Shown here: piece after piece, positions 1 through 6,041 of the stretch
Numbering within the stretch: position 1 is the first letter of the stretch
Layout: every line of letters begins with the position of its first letter
Assembly (NCBI GenBank): GCA_029939815.1
Contig: JAOZSF010000099.1
Coordinates: forward strand, 1 to 7,043
DNA length: 7,043 nt
Reading direction: 5' to 3'
Source: a bacterium
GTDB lineage: Bacteria; Auribacterota; UBA3054; B51-G9
The notes under the pieces: model-generated
The model's input: only the letters and a program-made list of their open reading frames with translations
What the model was told of the DNA's origin: nothing
Databases searched by the model: none
Translations under genes and position numbers: made by a program

Positions 1-96
1 GACAAAGCCGCTGCAGACGCAAAAGCAAAAGCAGAGAAAGCTGCTGCGGACGCTAAGAAAGATGCAGGTGATGCTCTTAAAAAGATTGGTGGTTAA
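1..96 (+). CDS. 3' end of an Ala/Lys/Asp-rich 11-mer repeat protein (partial)
   Basis: Frame 1 is open from the left edge and ends at a TAA at 94-96, giving the last 31 residues of a protein whose start lies outside the window. About 42% of these residues are Ala, with Lys and Asp/Glu making up most of the rest. They form an 11-residue period: residues 2-12 (KAAADAKAKAE) and 13-23 (KAAADAKKDAG) match at most positions, followed by a partial third unit and the end KKIGG. The DNA of the two units also matches, with silent changes. Such 11-mers form amphipathic helices and resemble late-embryogenesis-abundant (LEA group 3) or apolipoprotein-like stretches; H1-like histone tails or a small envelope lipoprotein are alternatives. 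No function can be assigned from the tail alone. A terminator follows, so it belongs to a different transcript from nusA. It does not look like RimP, the usual nusA neighbour. Confidence 0.7.
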   Translation, partial: DKAAADAKAKAEKAAADAKKDAGDALKKIGG

Positions 97-138
97 TATA
101 TTTTTAAGTGCGGGCATTTAACCGTGCCTAACCAGGTT

Positions 139-187
139 AAAAAAGCTCATTTTCTAATGTTCATTTCATTAGAATTTGAGTTTTTTT
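139..187 (+). terminator. Intrinsic terminator after the upstream gene
   Basis: An inverted repeat pairs 146-159 with 167-180 (12 of 14 positions; two adjacent mismatches) around a 7-base loop, and a run of seven T follows at 181-187. On the other side, A139-A144 could pair with this T run and gives a T6 tract on the minus strand, so the element could terminate in both directions. No minus-strand gene needing it is visible. A second, weaker hairpin (117-123 with 135-141) lies just upstream and partly competes with it. It most likely ends transcription of the Ala/Lys-rich gene and insulates the nusA promoter. Confidence 0.8.
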
Positions 188-199
188 ATATTTAACATC

Positions 200-212
200 A
201 TGATTGAATCAT
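200..212. promoter_or_regulatory. Short perfect palindrome upstream of the nusA promoter
   Basis: ATGATTGAATCAT is a perfect 13-base inverted repeat with a central G, centred about 60 bases upstream of the -35 box. It could be a protein-binding site, but it is AT-rich and short enough to occur by chance. No second copy was noticed in the window. The rest of the stretch from 188 to 266 shows nothing recognisable. Confidence 0.2.
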
Positions 213-266
213 CTTTTTGGATGAAAAGGGAACTTTCTGAATTGGATTTATAAAATAAAACAAAAA

Positions 267-295
267 TTGACAAATTAAAGCGAAATTGATATAAT
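267..295 (+). promoter_or_regulatory. Consensus sigma70-type promoter of the nusA operon
   Basis: TTGACA at 267-272 and TATAAT at 290-295 are both exact consensus hexamers, separated by the optimal 17 bases. The region upstream (about 245-266) is A/T-rich and could act as an UP element. Transcription is expected to start near 301-303, giving a leader of about 108 nt before the nusA start codon. Perfect boxes in both positions are rare for natural promoters and imply strong, constitutive initiation, which makes control after initiation plausible. The boxes are not the TTTG / TAnnTTTG type of Bacteroidota. Confidence 0.85.
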
Positions 296-324
296 ACATA
301 AACAATTACATTTTAAGTTGATGT

Positions 325-349
325 AAAGTGGGCGAAAAGCCCATTTTTT
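325..349 (+). terminator. Leader terminator hairpin upstream of nusA
   Basis: TGGGC (329-333) pairs with GCCCA (339-343) around a GAAAA loop. The stem can be lengthened by G328-T344 and A327-A325 with T345-T347, and a T6 tract spans 344-349. This is the classic shape of an intrinsic terminator, and it sits only about 25-45 bases after the predicted start site of a consensus promoter. With readthrough it would be an attenuator for the nusA operon. Without readthrough it would yield a short RNA of about 48 nt. In Bacillus subtilis nusA is known to be autoregulated by NusA-stimulated termination in its own leader, so the position fits. Confidence 0.65.
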
Positions 350-375
350 ATTTATGTAACAATTAACAATAAAAC

Positions 376-390
376 TTTCGCTCAGCGAAA
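376..390 (+). promoter_or_regulatory. Small hairpin before the nusA start
   Basis: TTTCGCTCAGCGAAA is a perfect inverted repeat (six-base stem, TCA loop) ending 19 bases before the nusA ATG. It is not followed by a T run, so it is not a terminator. Its left arm can instead pair with 332-337 in the leader terminator, which suggests a role in switching. Alternatively it may simply shape the ribosome-binding region, since no Shine-Dalgarno sequence is present. Confidence 0.4.
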
Positions 391-409
391 AATATAAACT
401 TGCAAAAAT

Positions 410-1852
410 ATGAAAAATGAATTATTGACAATGATTGAGTTGTTGGAAAAAGACAGAAGCCTGGATAAAGGTACTGTTATATCGGTAGTTGAACAGGCAA
501 TTGAAACAGCTGCCCGCAAAATTGACAGCCTTCCTCCGGGAGTTCGTGTACATCTGGACACCGAGAGCGGAAATATTAACGCTTACAGTGATGTGCTTGT
601 AATTGCTGACGACGAAGAAATTCCGGAAGAAGATAATTCCGAAGATTCTGAATTCGATGCTACGCTTACAGTTCCTTCATGGCACCTGTCAAAAGTCAAG
701 AAGTATTCTCCGACTGCTGAACCGGGTCAGGTAATACGTATTCCGTTAGACATTGACACATTCGGCAGAATTTCCGCTCAGACAGCGAAGCAGGTTATAC
801 TTCAGCGGCTGCGTGACGCAGAACGCGAAAAAATTCTTAATGAATATTCCAATAAAATAGGTGATTTAATAAACGGTATGGTTTCCCGCCACGAGCGCGG
901 TAATTTAGTTATTGATATTGAGCGTACCGAGGCATTGCTTCCACGCGCAGAACAATCATCTTCCGAAAGATACAAACCCGGTGACAGACTTCGCGCAGTA
1001 GTAATTGATGTACGCGACACCGAAGAAGACCATATTCCGCGTGTGATTTTATCACGGGCGACTACCGGTTTAGTCCGGCGTTTATTTGAAATTGAAGTTC
1101 CTGAAATATATGATGGTTTTGTTGAAATTAAAAATATTGCGCGTGAAGCAGGTTACCGAACAAAGGTTTCCGTTGTTTCTCACGATTCAAAAATAGATTC
1201 TGTTGGAGCGTGTGTCGGGATTCGCGGTTCACGTGTCAGAAATATTGTTCAGGAATTAAACGGGGAAAGAATTGATATTGTAAGATGGAGCGACAGTATT
1301 GAGGAATATGTTACCAATGCGCTGAGTCCTGTAGAATTAGTCCAGGTTTTTGCAGATCCGGAAACGGAACGAATACTTGTCGTTGTACCTGATGACCAAA
1401 TATCTCTTGCTATAGGAAAATCCGGGCAGAATATAAGATTAACAAGCAAATTGCTTGGTTGGAAAGTTGATGTGGTTAAAGAATCAGAAGCAAATCGAGT
1501 TGCGTCCGAACACGGTGTTGATATTTCGGTTGAAGAGGAATCAGACTCTATTTTCGATTCAAGTTCCGATTTTACTGCCACTACTAAAAGCAAAACAGCT
1601 GCGGTTAACGAAAGCGGATCTTCGATTTTCGCAACAGACGAAGAATTTGAAGTAGCAAAAGCTGCAAGCACATCGAAAAAGCTGAACGAGATTGACGGCA
1701 TAACTTCCAAGCAGGTTGAAGCATTTGAAACTGCCGGAATCATCACGGCACACGATTTACTTACAGCTGAAAAAGAGACATTATTATCGATTCCGGGGAT
1801 TGGCGAAAAGACACTTGAAAAAATTATTGAGACTGTCACGGCAGCCGAATAA
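410..1852 (+). CDS. nusA: Transcription termination/antitermination factor NusA
   Basis: NusA binds RNA polymerase near the RNA exit channel and modulates pausing, intrinsic and Rho termination, and antitermination. The 480 residues show the full family order. The N-terminal RNAP-binding domain (about 1-140) includes GRISAQTAKQVILQRLRDAE around 119-138. An S1 domain covers about 148-216. KH1 covers about 230-300 with GIRGSR at 270-275, and KH2 about 305-370 with the GKSG loop at 336-339 inside LAIGKSGQNIRLTSKLLGW. A Ser/Asp/Glu-rich linker (about 370-425) leads to a C-terminal helix-hairpin-helix-like module (425-480) with IPGIGEK at 461-467. The N-terminal domain carries an acidic patch at about 66-83. 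The ATG at 410 fits the family N-terminus (ELL..IE..EKDRSL); there is no Shine-Dalgarno sequence before it. It is the first gene of the operon, 43 bases before infB. Autoregulation through the leader terminator is plausible. Confidence 0.97.
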   Translation: MKNELLTMIELLEKDRSLDKGTVISVVEQAIETAARKIDSLPPGVRVHLDTESGNINAYSDVLVIADDEEIPEEDNSEDSEFDATLTVPSWHLSKVKKYSPTAEPGQVIRIPLDIDTFGRISAQTAKQVILQRLRDAEREKILNEYSNKIGDLINGMVSRHERGNLVIDIERTEALLPRAEQSSSERYKPGDRLRAVVIDVRDTEEDHIPRVILSRATTGLVRRLFEIEVPEIYDGFVEIKNIAREAGYRTKVSVVSHDSKIDSVGACVGIRGSRVRNIVQELNGERIDIVRWSDSIEEYVTNALSPVELVQVFADPETERILVVVPDDQISLAIGKSGQNIRLTSKLLGWKVDVVKESEANRVASEHGVDISVEEESDSIFDSSSDFTATTKSKTAAVNESGSSIFATDEEFEVAKAASTSKKLNEIDGITSKQVEAFETAGIITAHDLLTAEKETLLSIPGIGEKTLEKIIETVTAAE

Positions 1853-1895
1853 TATATTGACTTAAAAATCATCAAATTTACACCAGGCACATTCT

Positions 1896-4625
1896 ATGCA
1901 TTTATTTGAATTAGCAGAGCAATTAGACATCAGCAAAACCGAACTTAAGAAGTTCCTAAAAGAAAAAGGCTACATCTACAAGCTGGATATGGACGCGGTA
2001 TCTCCTACTGCAGAAACATTGGCATTGAAAGAGCTGCCGCCCATTATTAAGGTCAAGAAAGCTGAGAAAGCCAAAAAAGCTGCTGCCAAACGTGAAATTC
2101 AAAAAAAGAAACGTGAGGAAGCGAGAAAAAAACAAGCTGCTGCTAAAAAGAAGTTAGATGCCAAGAAAAAAGCAGAGGAGAAAATTCGCAAAGCTGCTGA
2201 AAAAGAAGCTGCTAAAAAGAAGGCTGAAGAGGACAGGAAACGTAAAATTGCCGAAGAAAAAGAAGCAAAAGCGAGAGAAATAATAGAAAAAAAAGAAGCT
2301 GAAATAAAAGCAAAAGAAGAAAAAAAGCAAAAGGTTGCCAAAAAAGAAGCCGAAAAAATAAAAAAAGAGGAAGAGGAAAAAGCTCGGGAACTTGCTGAAA
2401 AAGAAGCTGAAAAGAAAAGGAAAGAAGAGAGAGCGAGAAATCTTGCTGAAAAACAAATTGCCAGAACTAAACTCGAAAAAGAAAAAAAAGCGGCAATGGA
2501 AGAAAAAGCGAATAAAAAAACTTCCCGCAGCAAAAAAGATAATACAAAATCTACAGACAAAATCGAGAAAGTTCCTCTTGACAGAATTAAAAATTCAGGA
2601 CCGGGAGCCAACGATATTCTTACATCATTTGAAGAAGCAAAAAAATCAACATTGGCAAAACGTACCCGTCCTAAGACTCATTACAATGGAGTTAAGAATA
2701 CAGAAGCAAAAATAAACAAGCCCCGCACATCTGAATTTGCTCAGAAGCGTCAAAGCATGCCGGGCAGCGCAGCGCCTCAAAACCGTCGCGGCGGGCCTTC
2801 ACGCCCATTCAAAAGGCACAAATCGCATAAGCACTCCGGCGAGAAACCTTTACAACAAAAAAGTGTTATTAACATACAAGTTCCCATCAGTGTCCGCGAT
2901 TTTTCTCAGGCAACAGGTGTGAAAGTTGGTGACATTATAGGATTTTTAATGCAAGCCGGAATAATGGCTTCGATTAACCAGGTAATTAATGAAGAAACCG
3001 TAAATAGTCTTGCAGAAAAATTTAGTTTTGATGTTTCTATAACTGCAAAAGAGGCTGATCTTGAAAAATCCGCGTTTGCTGATGATGAATTTGCCGAACC
3101 ATCGGATGCCGAATATGCTACCCGGATGCCTGTTGTAACATTCATGGGACATGTTGACCATGGAAAAACGTCTTTACTTGACGCTATAAGACAAACCGAT
3201 ATCGTTTCAGGAGAGTCCGGCGGTATCACACAACATATTGGAGCATCAGAAGTTCCTTTTAATGACGGTTGGATTACCTTCATCGATACACCGGGACACG
3301 AAGCGTTCACTTCAATGCGTGCTCGCGGAGCCAATGTGACCGACATCGCTGTTTTGGTTGTTGCAGCTGATGACGGTCTTATGCCGCAATCGCTTGAAGC
3401 AATCGACCATGCGCGAGCAGCGAATGTTCCTATTATAGTTGCGGTAAATAAGATTGATCTCGCGGGAGCTGATCCTGACCGTGTTCTTCGTCAGCTTGCC
3501 GAGAGAAATTTAACACCTGAAGATTGGGGTGGAGAAACTATATGCTGTAATGTTTCCGCAATAACGCGTGAAGGGTTAGATAATCTTCTTGAAATGATTC
3601 ATCTTCAAGCTGAAATGCTTGAACTTAAAGCACAGACCGATGCTCTTGCTGAGGGCGTTGTGATTGAGGCTGATATCGATCCCGGAAAAGGAGCAACAGT
3701 TAATGTTCTTGTTCAAAACGGAACATTAAGAAAGGGCGATCCGATAGTTTGCGATGCCTCCTACGCGAAAGCCCGCGCATTAATTAACACCAAAGGCGAA
3801 TTAGTTAACGAAGCCGGTCCCAGCTGTGCGATTCAGATTCTTGGCTTCAGTAAAGTTCCTGCACCGGGAACGAAATTCCGTGTTGCCACGAACGAAAAAC
3901 ATGCAAAAGAGCTGGTAGAAAAAAGACAAATTGAGCAGCAGAAGAGAGAGCATCAGGAAGCGAAGAAAATTTCACTTGAGAATTTTTACCGCCGGATGTC
4001 ACAGGAAGACACAAAAGAACTGGCAATGATTTTAAAATCGGATACACAGGGTACCACAGAAGCTGTACGAAGCGCTATCGAACGCCTTTCAACCAACAAG
4101 GTTAAAGTATCTATTATTTCAAGCGGCGTTGGTGACGTAAATGACAATGATGTGATGCTTGCTTCTGCAAGTCAGGCAGTTCTTCTTGCATTTAAAGTAA
4201 ATGCGTCGGCATCAGCTCAGTCTCTTGCCGCATCTGAAGGTGTCGAAATCAAGAACTACGATGTAATCTATCACGCAACAGACGAGATTAAGCTTGCGTT
4301 ACTCGGATTATTAGAACCCGTTTATAAAGAAGTCACTACCGGAACTGCGGAAATTCGCCAGGTATTTAAACTTTCATCCGGTATTGTTGCGGGTTGTTAT
4401 ATTACAAACGGAGTGGTCGAACGGTCTAATAAAGCAAGATTATACCGGGATGACAACGAATTAATATTCGAAGGCGATATTCTATCTCTCAAGCATCTAA
4501 AGGATGAAGTTAAAGATGTCCGCGCGGGAATGGAATGTGGAATTATACTTCGTAATTGTACAGATTACCGCGAAAACGACCGTATTGAAACTTATCGTCT
4601 TGAGCAGGAAACACCGCAGTTATAA
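1896..4625 (+). CDS. infB: Translation initiation factor IF-2
   Basis: IF2 is the GTPase that brings formyl-Met-tRNA to the 30S subunit and promotes 50S joining. Domains in order: a first IF2-N module (1-50); a very long Lys/Ala/Glu-rich, coiled-coil or single-helix-like stretch (about 52-215); a basic, Arg/Pro/His-containing linker (about 225-320); a second IF2-N module (about 324-378); the G domain; domain II (about 580-680); domain III (about 708-800); and the fMet-tRNA-binding C2 domain (about 805-905). All GTPase motifs are intact: G1 GHVDHGKT 418-425, switch GGITQHIG 442-449, G3 DTPGH 464-468, G4 NKID 518-521, G5 SA 554-555. Its 909 residues are close to the E. coli size (890). The start at 1896 is chosen because the IF2-N motif begins at residue 1; no Shine-Dalgarno sequence is seen. 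Shorter isoforms from internal ATGs (for example 2493) are possible but unsupported. Confidence 0.97.
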   Translation: MHLFELAEQLDISKTELKKFLKEKGYIYKLDMDAVSPTAETLALKELPPIIKVKKAEKAKKAAAKREIQKKKREEARKKQAAAKKKLDAKKKAEEKIRKAAEKEAAKKKAEEDRKRKIAEEKEAKAREIIEKKEAEIKAKEEKKQKVAKKEAEKIKKEEEEKARELAEKEAEKKRKEERARNLAEKQIARTKLEKEKKAAMEEKANKKTSRSKKDNTKSTDKIEKVPLDRIKNSGPGANDILTSFEEAKKSTLAKRTRPKTHYNGVKNTEAKINKPRTSEFAQKRQSMPGSAAPQNRRGGPSRPFKRHKSHKHSGEKPLQQKSVINIQVPISVRDFSQATGVKVGDIIGFLMQAGIMASINQVINEETVNSLAEKFSFDVSITAKEADLEKSAFADDEFAEPSDAEYATRMPVVTFMGHVDHGKTSLLDAIRQTDIVSGESGGITQHIGASEVPFNDGWITFIDTPGHEAFTSMRARGANVTDIAVLVVAADDGLMPQSLEAIDHARAANVPIIVAVNKIDLAGADPDRVLRQLAERNLTPEDWGGETICCNVSAITREGLDNLLEMIHLQAEMLELKAQTDALAEGVVIEADIDPGKGATVNVLVQNGTLRKGDPIVCDASYAKARALINTKGELVNEAGPSCAIQILGFSKVPAPGTKFRVATNEKHAKELVEKRQIEQQKREHQEAKKISLENFYRRMSQEDTKELAMILKSDTQGTTEAVRSAIERLSTNKVKVSIISSGVGDVNDNDVMLASASQAVLLAFKVNASASAQSLAASEGVEIKNYDVIYHATDEIKLALLGLLEPVYKEVTTGTAEIRQVFKLSSGIVAGCYITNGVVERSNKARLYRDDNELIFEGDILSLKHLKDEVKDVRAGMECGIILRNCTDYRENDRIETYRLEQETPQL

Positions 4626-4670
4626 AATACGGAAACATAAAATTTAAACCTTAAACCACGAGTTTTAAAG

Positions 4671-5030
4671 ATGGCTATTGAAAGAACAAACAGATTAAAC
4701 GAACTTGTTAAACGTGCACTCAGCAAAATCATTCAAAAAGAATTCCTGCCCGAAAAATATGGCTGGATTACTTTATCGAGAGTTGTGGTAAGCGGTGATA
4801 TTCAACACGCCCGTGTTTTTCTGACCGTGATGGCCGGCGATGAAAAAAAAACATTAGAAATGTTGCGAATACGTCAACCTCATATCAGACATCTGCTTGC
4901 AAACTCGGTAAGACTGCGTTTTACTCCCGAACTTATTTTTGAAATTGATGAAGATTTAAAGCAAGCATTAAAAGTCGATAAACTGATTGATAATGTTGTG
5001 ATTGAAACACATCAAGATGATACTAAATGA
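4671..5030 (+). CDS. rbfA: 30S ribosome-binding factor RbfA
   Basis: RbfA is a small single-KH-fold protein that binds immature 30S subunits near the 5' end of 16S rRNA and helps processing and cold adaptation. The 119 residues (typical family length 110-135) match from the N-terminal R.NRLNELVKRALSKII through VVVSGDIQHARVFLTVM (about 38-54) to IRHLLANSVRLRFTPELIFEID (72-93). The family's inter-helix A-x-G kink motif, normally just before the IR pair, reads R-Q-P here (68-70), an unusual substitution. The neighbours infB upstream and a DHH phosphoesterase downstream are the common arrangement. Its TGA stop overlaps the next ATG (ATGA at 5027-5030), which implies translational coupling. There is no Shine-Dalgarno sequence before its own start. 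Confidence 0.93.
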   Translation: MAIERTNRLNELVKRALSKIIQKEFLPEKYGWITLSRVVVSGDIQHARVFLTVMAGDEKKTLEMLRIRQPHIRHLLANSVRLRFTPELIFEIDEDLKQALKVDKLIDNVVIETHQDDTK

Positions 5031-6013
5031 AAAAAATCGGATTAGATAAAACCGTTCAACTAATCTCCCGGTCAAGCAATATTTTGATTTTGGGGCATGT
5101 TAATCCTGATGGTGACTGCATAGGTTCAATGGCAGCTCTCGCTCTTGGTTTGAAATTAGCCGGTAAAAAAGTTTCCGTATGGGCTGATGAGTCATTACCT
5201 TTAAAATACCGCTTTATAAAAATAAATTTAGAAAAACCCCATCAGGATGCATTATCCGGCTTCGATTTAATTGTTGTTTTAGACACAGCTGTAGAAACAA
5301 GGATCGGCGCAAAACTTGACCTCAGACAATTAGAAATCCCTCTGCTCGCGATTGATCATCACGTTACTGCCGAAAATAATTTCACATATATCCATGCAGA
5401 CCAATCGCAGGCGGCTACCGGCTGTATTGTTTATGATATTTTAAAACTGCTGAATATTGAAATTGATAAGTATATCGCCGAAGCTGTTTATACTGCTATA
5501 ATAACTGATACAGGTCGTTTTTCGTATTCAAACACAAATTACCGCACCTTTGAAATAACGCTTGAATTGCTTAAAACGGGAATTGACACTTCAGAAATAT
5601 CATCAGTAATTTATAACTCTAACGCTCCGGAATATATCAGAATCCTAGGCGCGGCGTTAAACACGCTTGAACTGGTTGCTGACGGTGCGGGAGCAATAAT
5701 GTATGTTTCATCTGAAATGTTGAAAAAAGAAGGCTTTAAAAATTTTGATACAGAAGATTTTGTGAATTACCCAAAATCCATTACAACCGTAAAAATCGCC
5801 TGTATGATTACAGAAAATCCCGACTCTGAGGTACTGCGTATGAGTTTACGATCGAAAAGTCCTGATATTGATGTGAGCAAACTCGCAAAATTATTTAACG
5901 GTGGGGGGCACAAATGCGCTTCCGGAGCCAGGATAAACGAATCTCTGAAAGAATTTCTTCCAAAATTAAAAAGGGAACTTGAAAATTTTATCAAAACAAT
6001 TCCTGAAAATTAA
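5027..6013 (+). CDS. nrnA: DHH/DHHA1 phosphoesterase, NrnA-like (nanoRNase / pAp phosphatase)
   Basis: This is a DHH-superfamily enzyme of 328 residues, the usual NrnA length. The metal-binding motifs are complete: HVNPDGDCIGS 24-34, D86 in VVLDTA, DHH 110-112 and D161 in DTGRF. The C-terminal DHHA1 substrate-binding motif GGGHKCASG lies at 292-300. Characterised NrnA proteins are Mn2+-dependent and degrade 2-5 nt RNAs from their ends; many also remove the 3' phosphate from pAp to give AMP. No transmembrane, PAS or GGDEF region is present, so it is not a GdpP-type c-di-AMP phosphodiesterase; activity on pGpG or pApA remains possible. It overlaps rbfA by 4 bases, and this rbfA-DHH pairing is widespread in bacteria. 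The family is secure; the exact substrate and the symbol are inferred. Confidence 0.88.
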   Translation: MKKIGLDKTVQLISRSSNILILGHVNPDGDCIGSMAALALGLKLAGKKVSVWADESLPLKYRFIKINLEKPHQDALSGFDLIVVLDTAVETRIGAKLDLRQLEIPLLAIDHHVTAENNFTYIHADQSQAATGCIVYDILKLLNIEIDKYIAEAVYTAIITDTGRFSYSNTNYRTFEITLELLKTGIDTSEISSVIYNSNAPEYIRILGAALNTLELVADGAGAIMYVSSEMLKKEGFKNFDTEDFVNYPKSITTVKIACMITENPDSEVLRMSLRSKSPDIDVSKLAKLFNGGGHKCASGARINESLKEFLPKLKRELENFIKTIPEN

Positions 6014-6041
6014 TATTTTAAATACTCACAAAAAAAGTACA

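Larger units (their letters stand above)
302..409 (+). promoter_or_regulatory. 5' leader of the nusA operon, putative attenuator region
   Basis: This is the predicted untranslated leader between the promoter and the nusA ATG. Three stems can be drawn in order: TTACAT 306-311 with ATGTAA 321-326; the terminator-like stem at 325-347; and TTTCGC 376-381 with GCGAAA 385-390. An alternative pairing of GCGAAA 332-337 (inside the terminator stem and loop) with TTTCGC 376-381 would break both later hairpins, so it is a candidate antiterminator. The leader also contains repeated AACAAT(TA) motifs at 301-308, 358-365 and 365-370. No known riboswitch class is recognisable. The regulatory role is inferred; only the pairings are read directly. 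Confidence 0.5.

Noticed and set aside
200..253. 17-codon ORF (ATG at 200, TAA at 251) upstream of the promoter
   Set aside because: It lies between a terminator and the operon promoter, has no ribosome-binding signal, and is short enough to be chance.
1249..1890. 213-codon minus-strand open frame opposite the nusA 3' half
   Set aside because: The NusA reading on the + strand is fully conserved here; the opposite frame gives low-complexity Ser/Thr/Val-rich sequence with no family match.
2102..2108. A AAA AAG slippery heptamer as a dnaX-like programmed frameshift site
   Set aside because: The lysine-rich region contains many similar strings, no internal Shine-Dalgarno or clear stimulatory hairpin was seen, and a shifted product would have no evident function.
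2099..2611. Long minus-strand open frames opposite infB, rich in Phe, Ser and Ala
   Set aside because: They are the complement of the Lys/Glu/Ala codons of IF2 and reflect the purine bias; no start context or recognisable domain.
4626..4670. Possible internal promoter between infB and rbfA (TATAAAAT-like string)
   Set aside because: No -35 box at a suitable distance inside the short gap; AT-rich sequence explains the string.
5979..6041. Longer trxB start adding 21 residues upstream of MENVVIIGSGPAG
   Set aside because: The extension overlaps the DHH gene by 35 bases and lacks family similarity; the FAD motif is normally within the first residues of TrxB.
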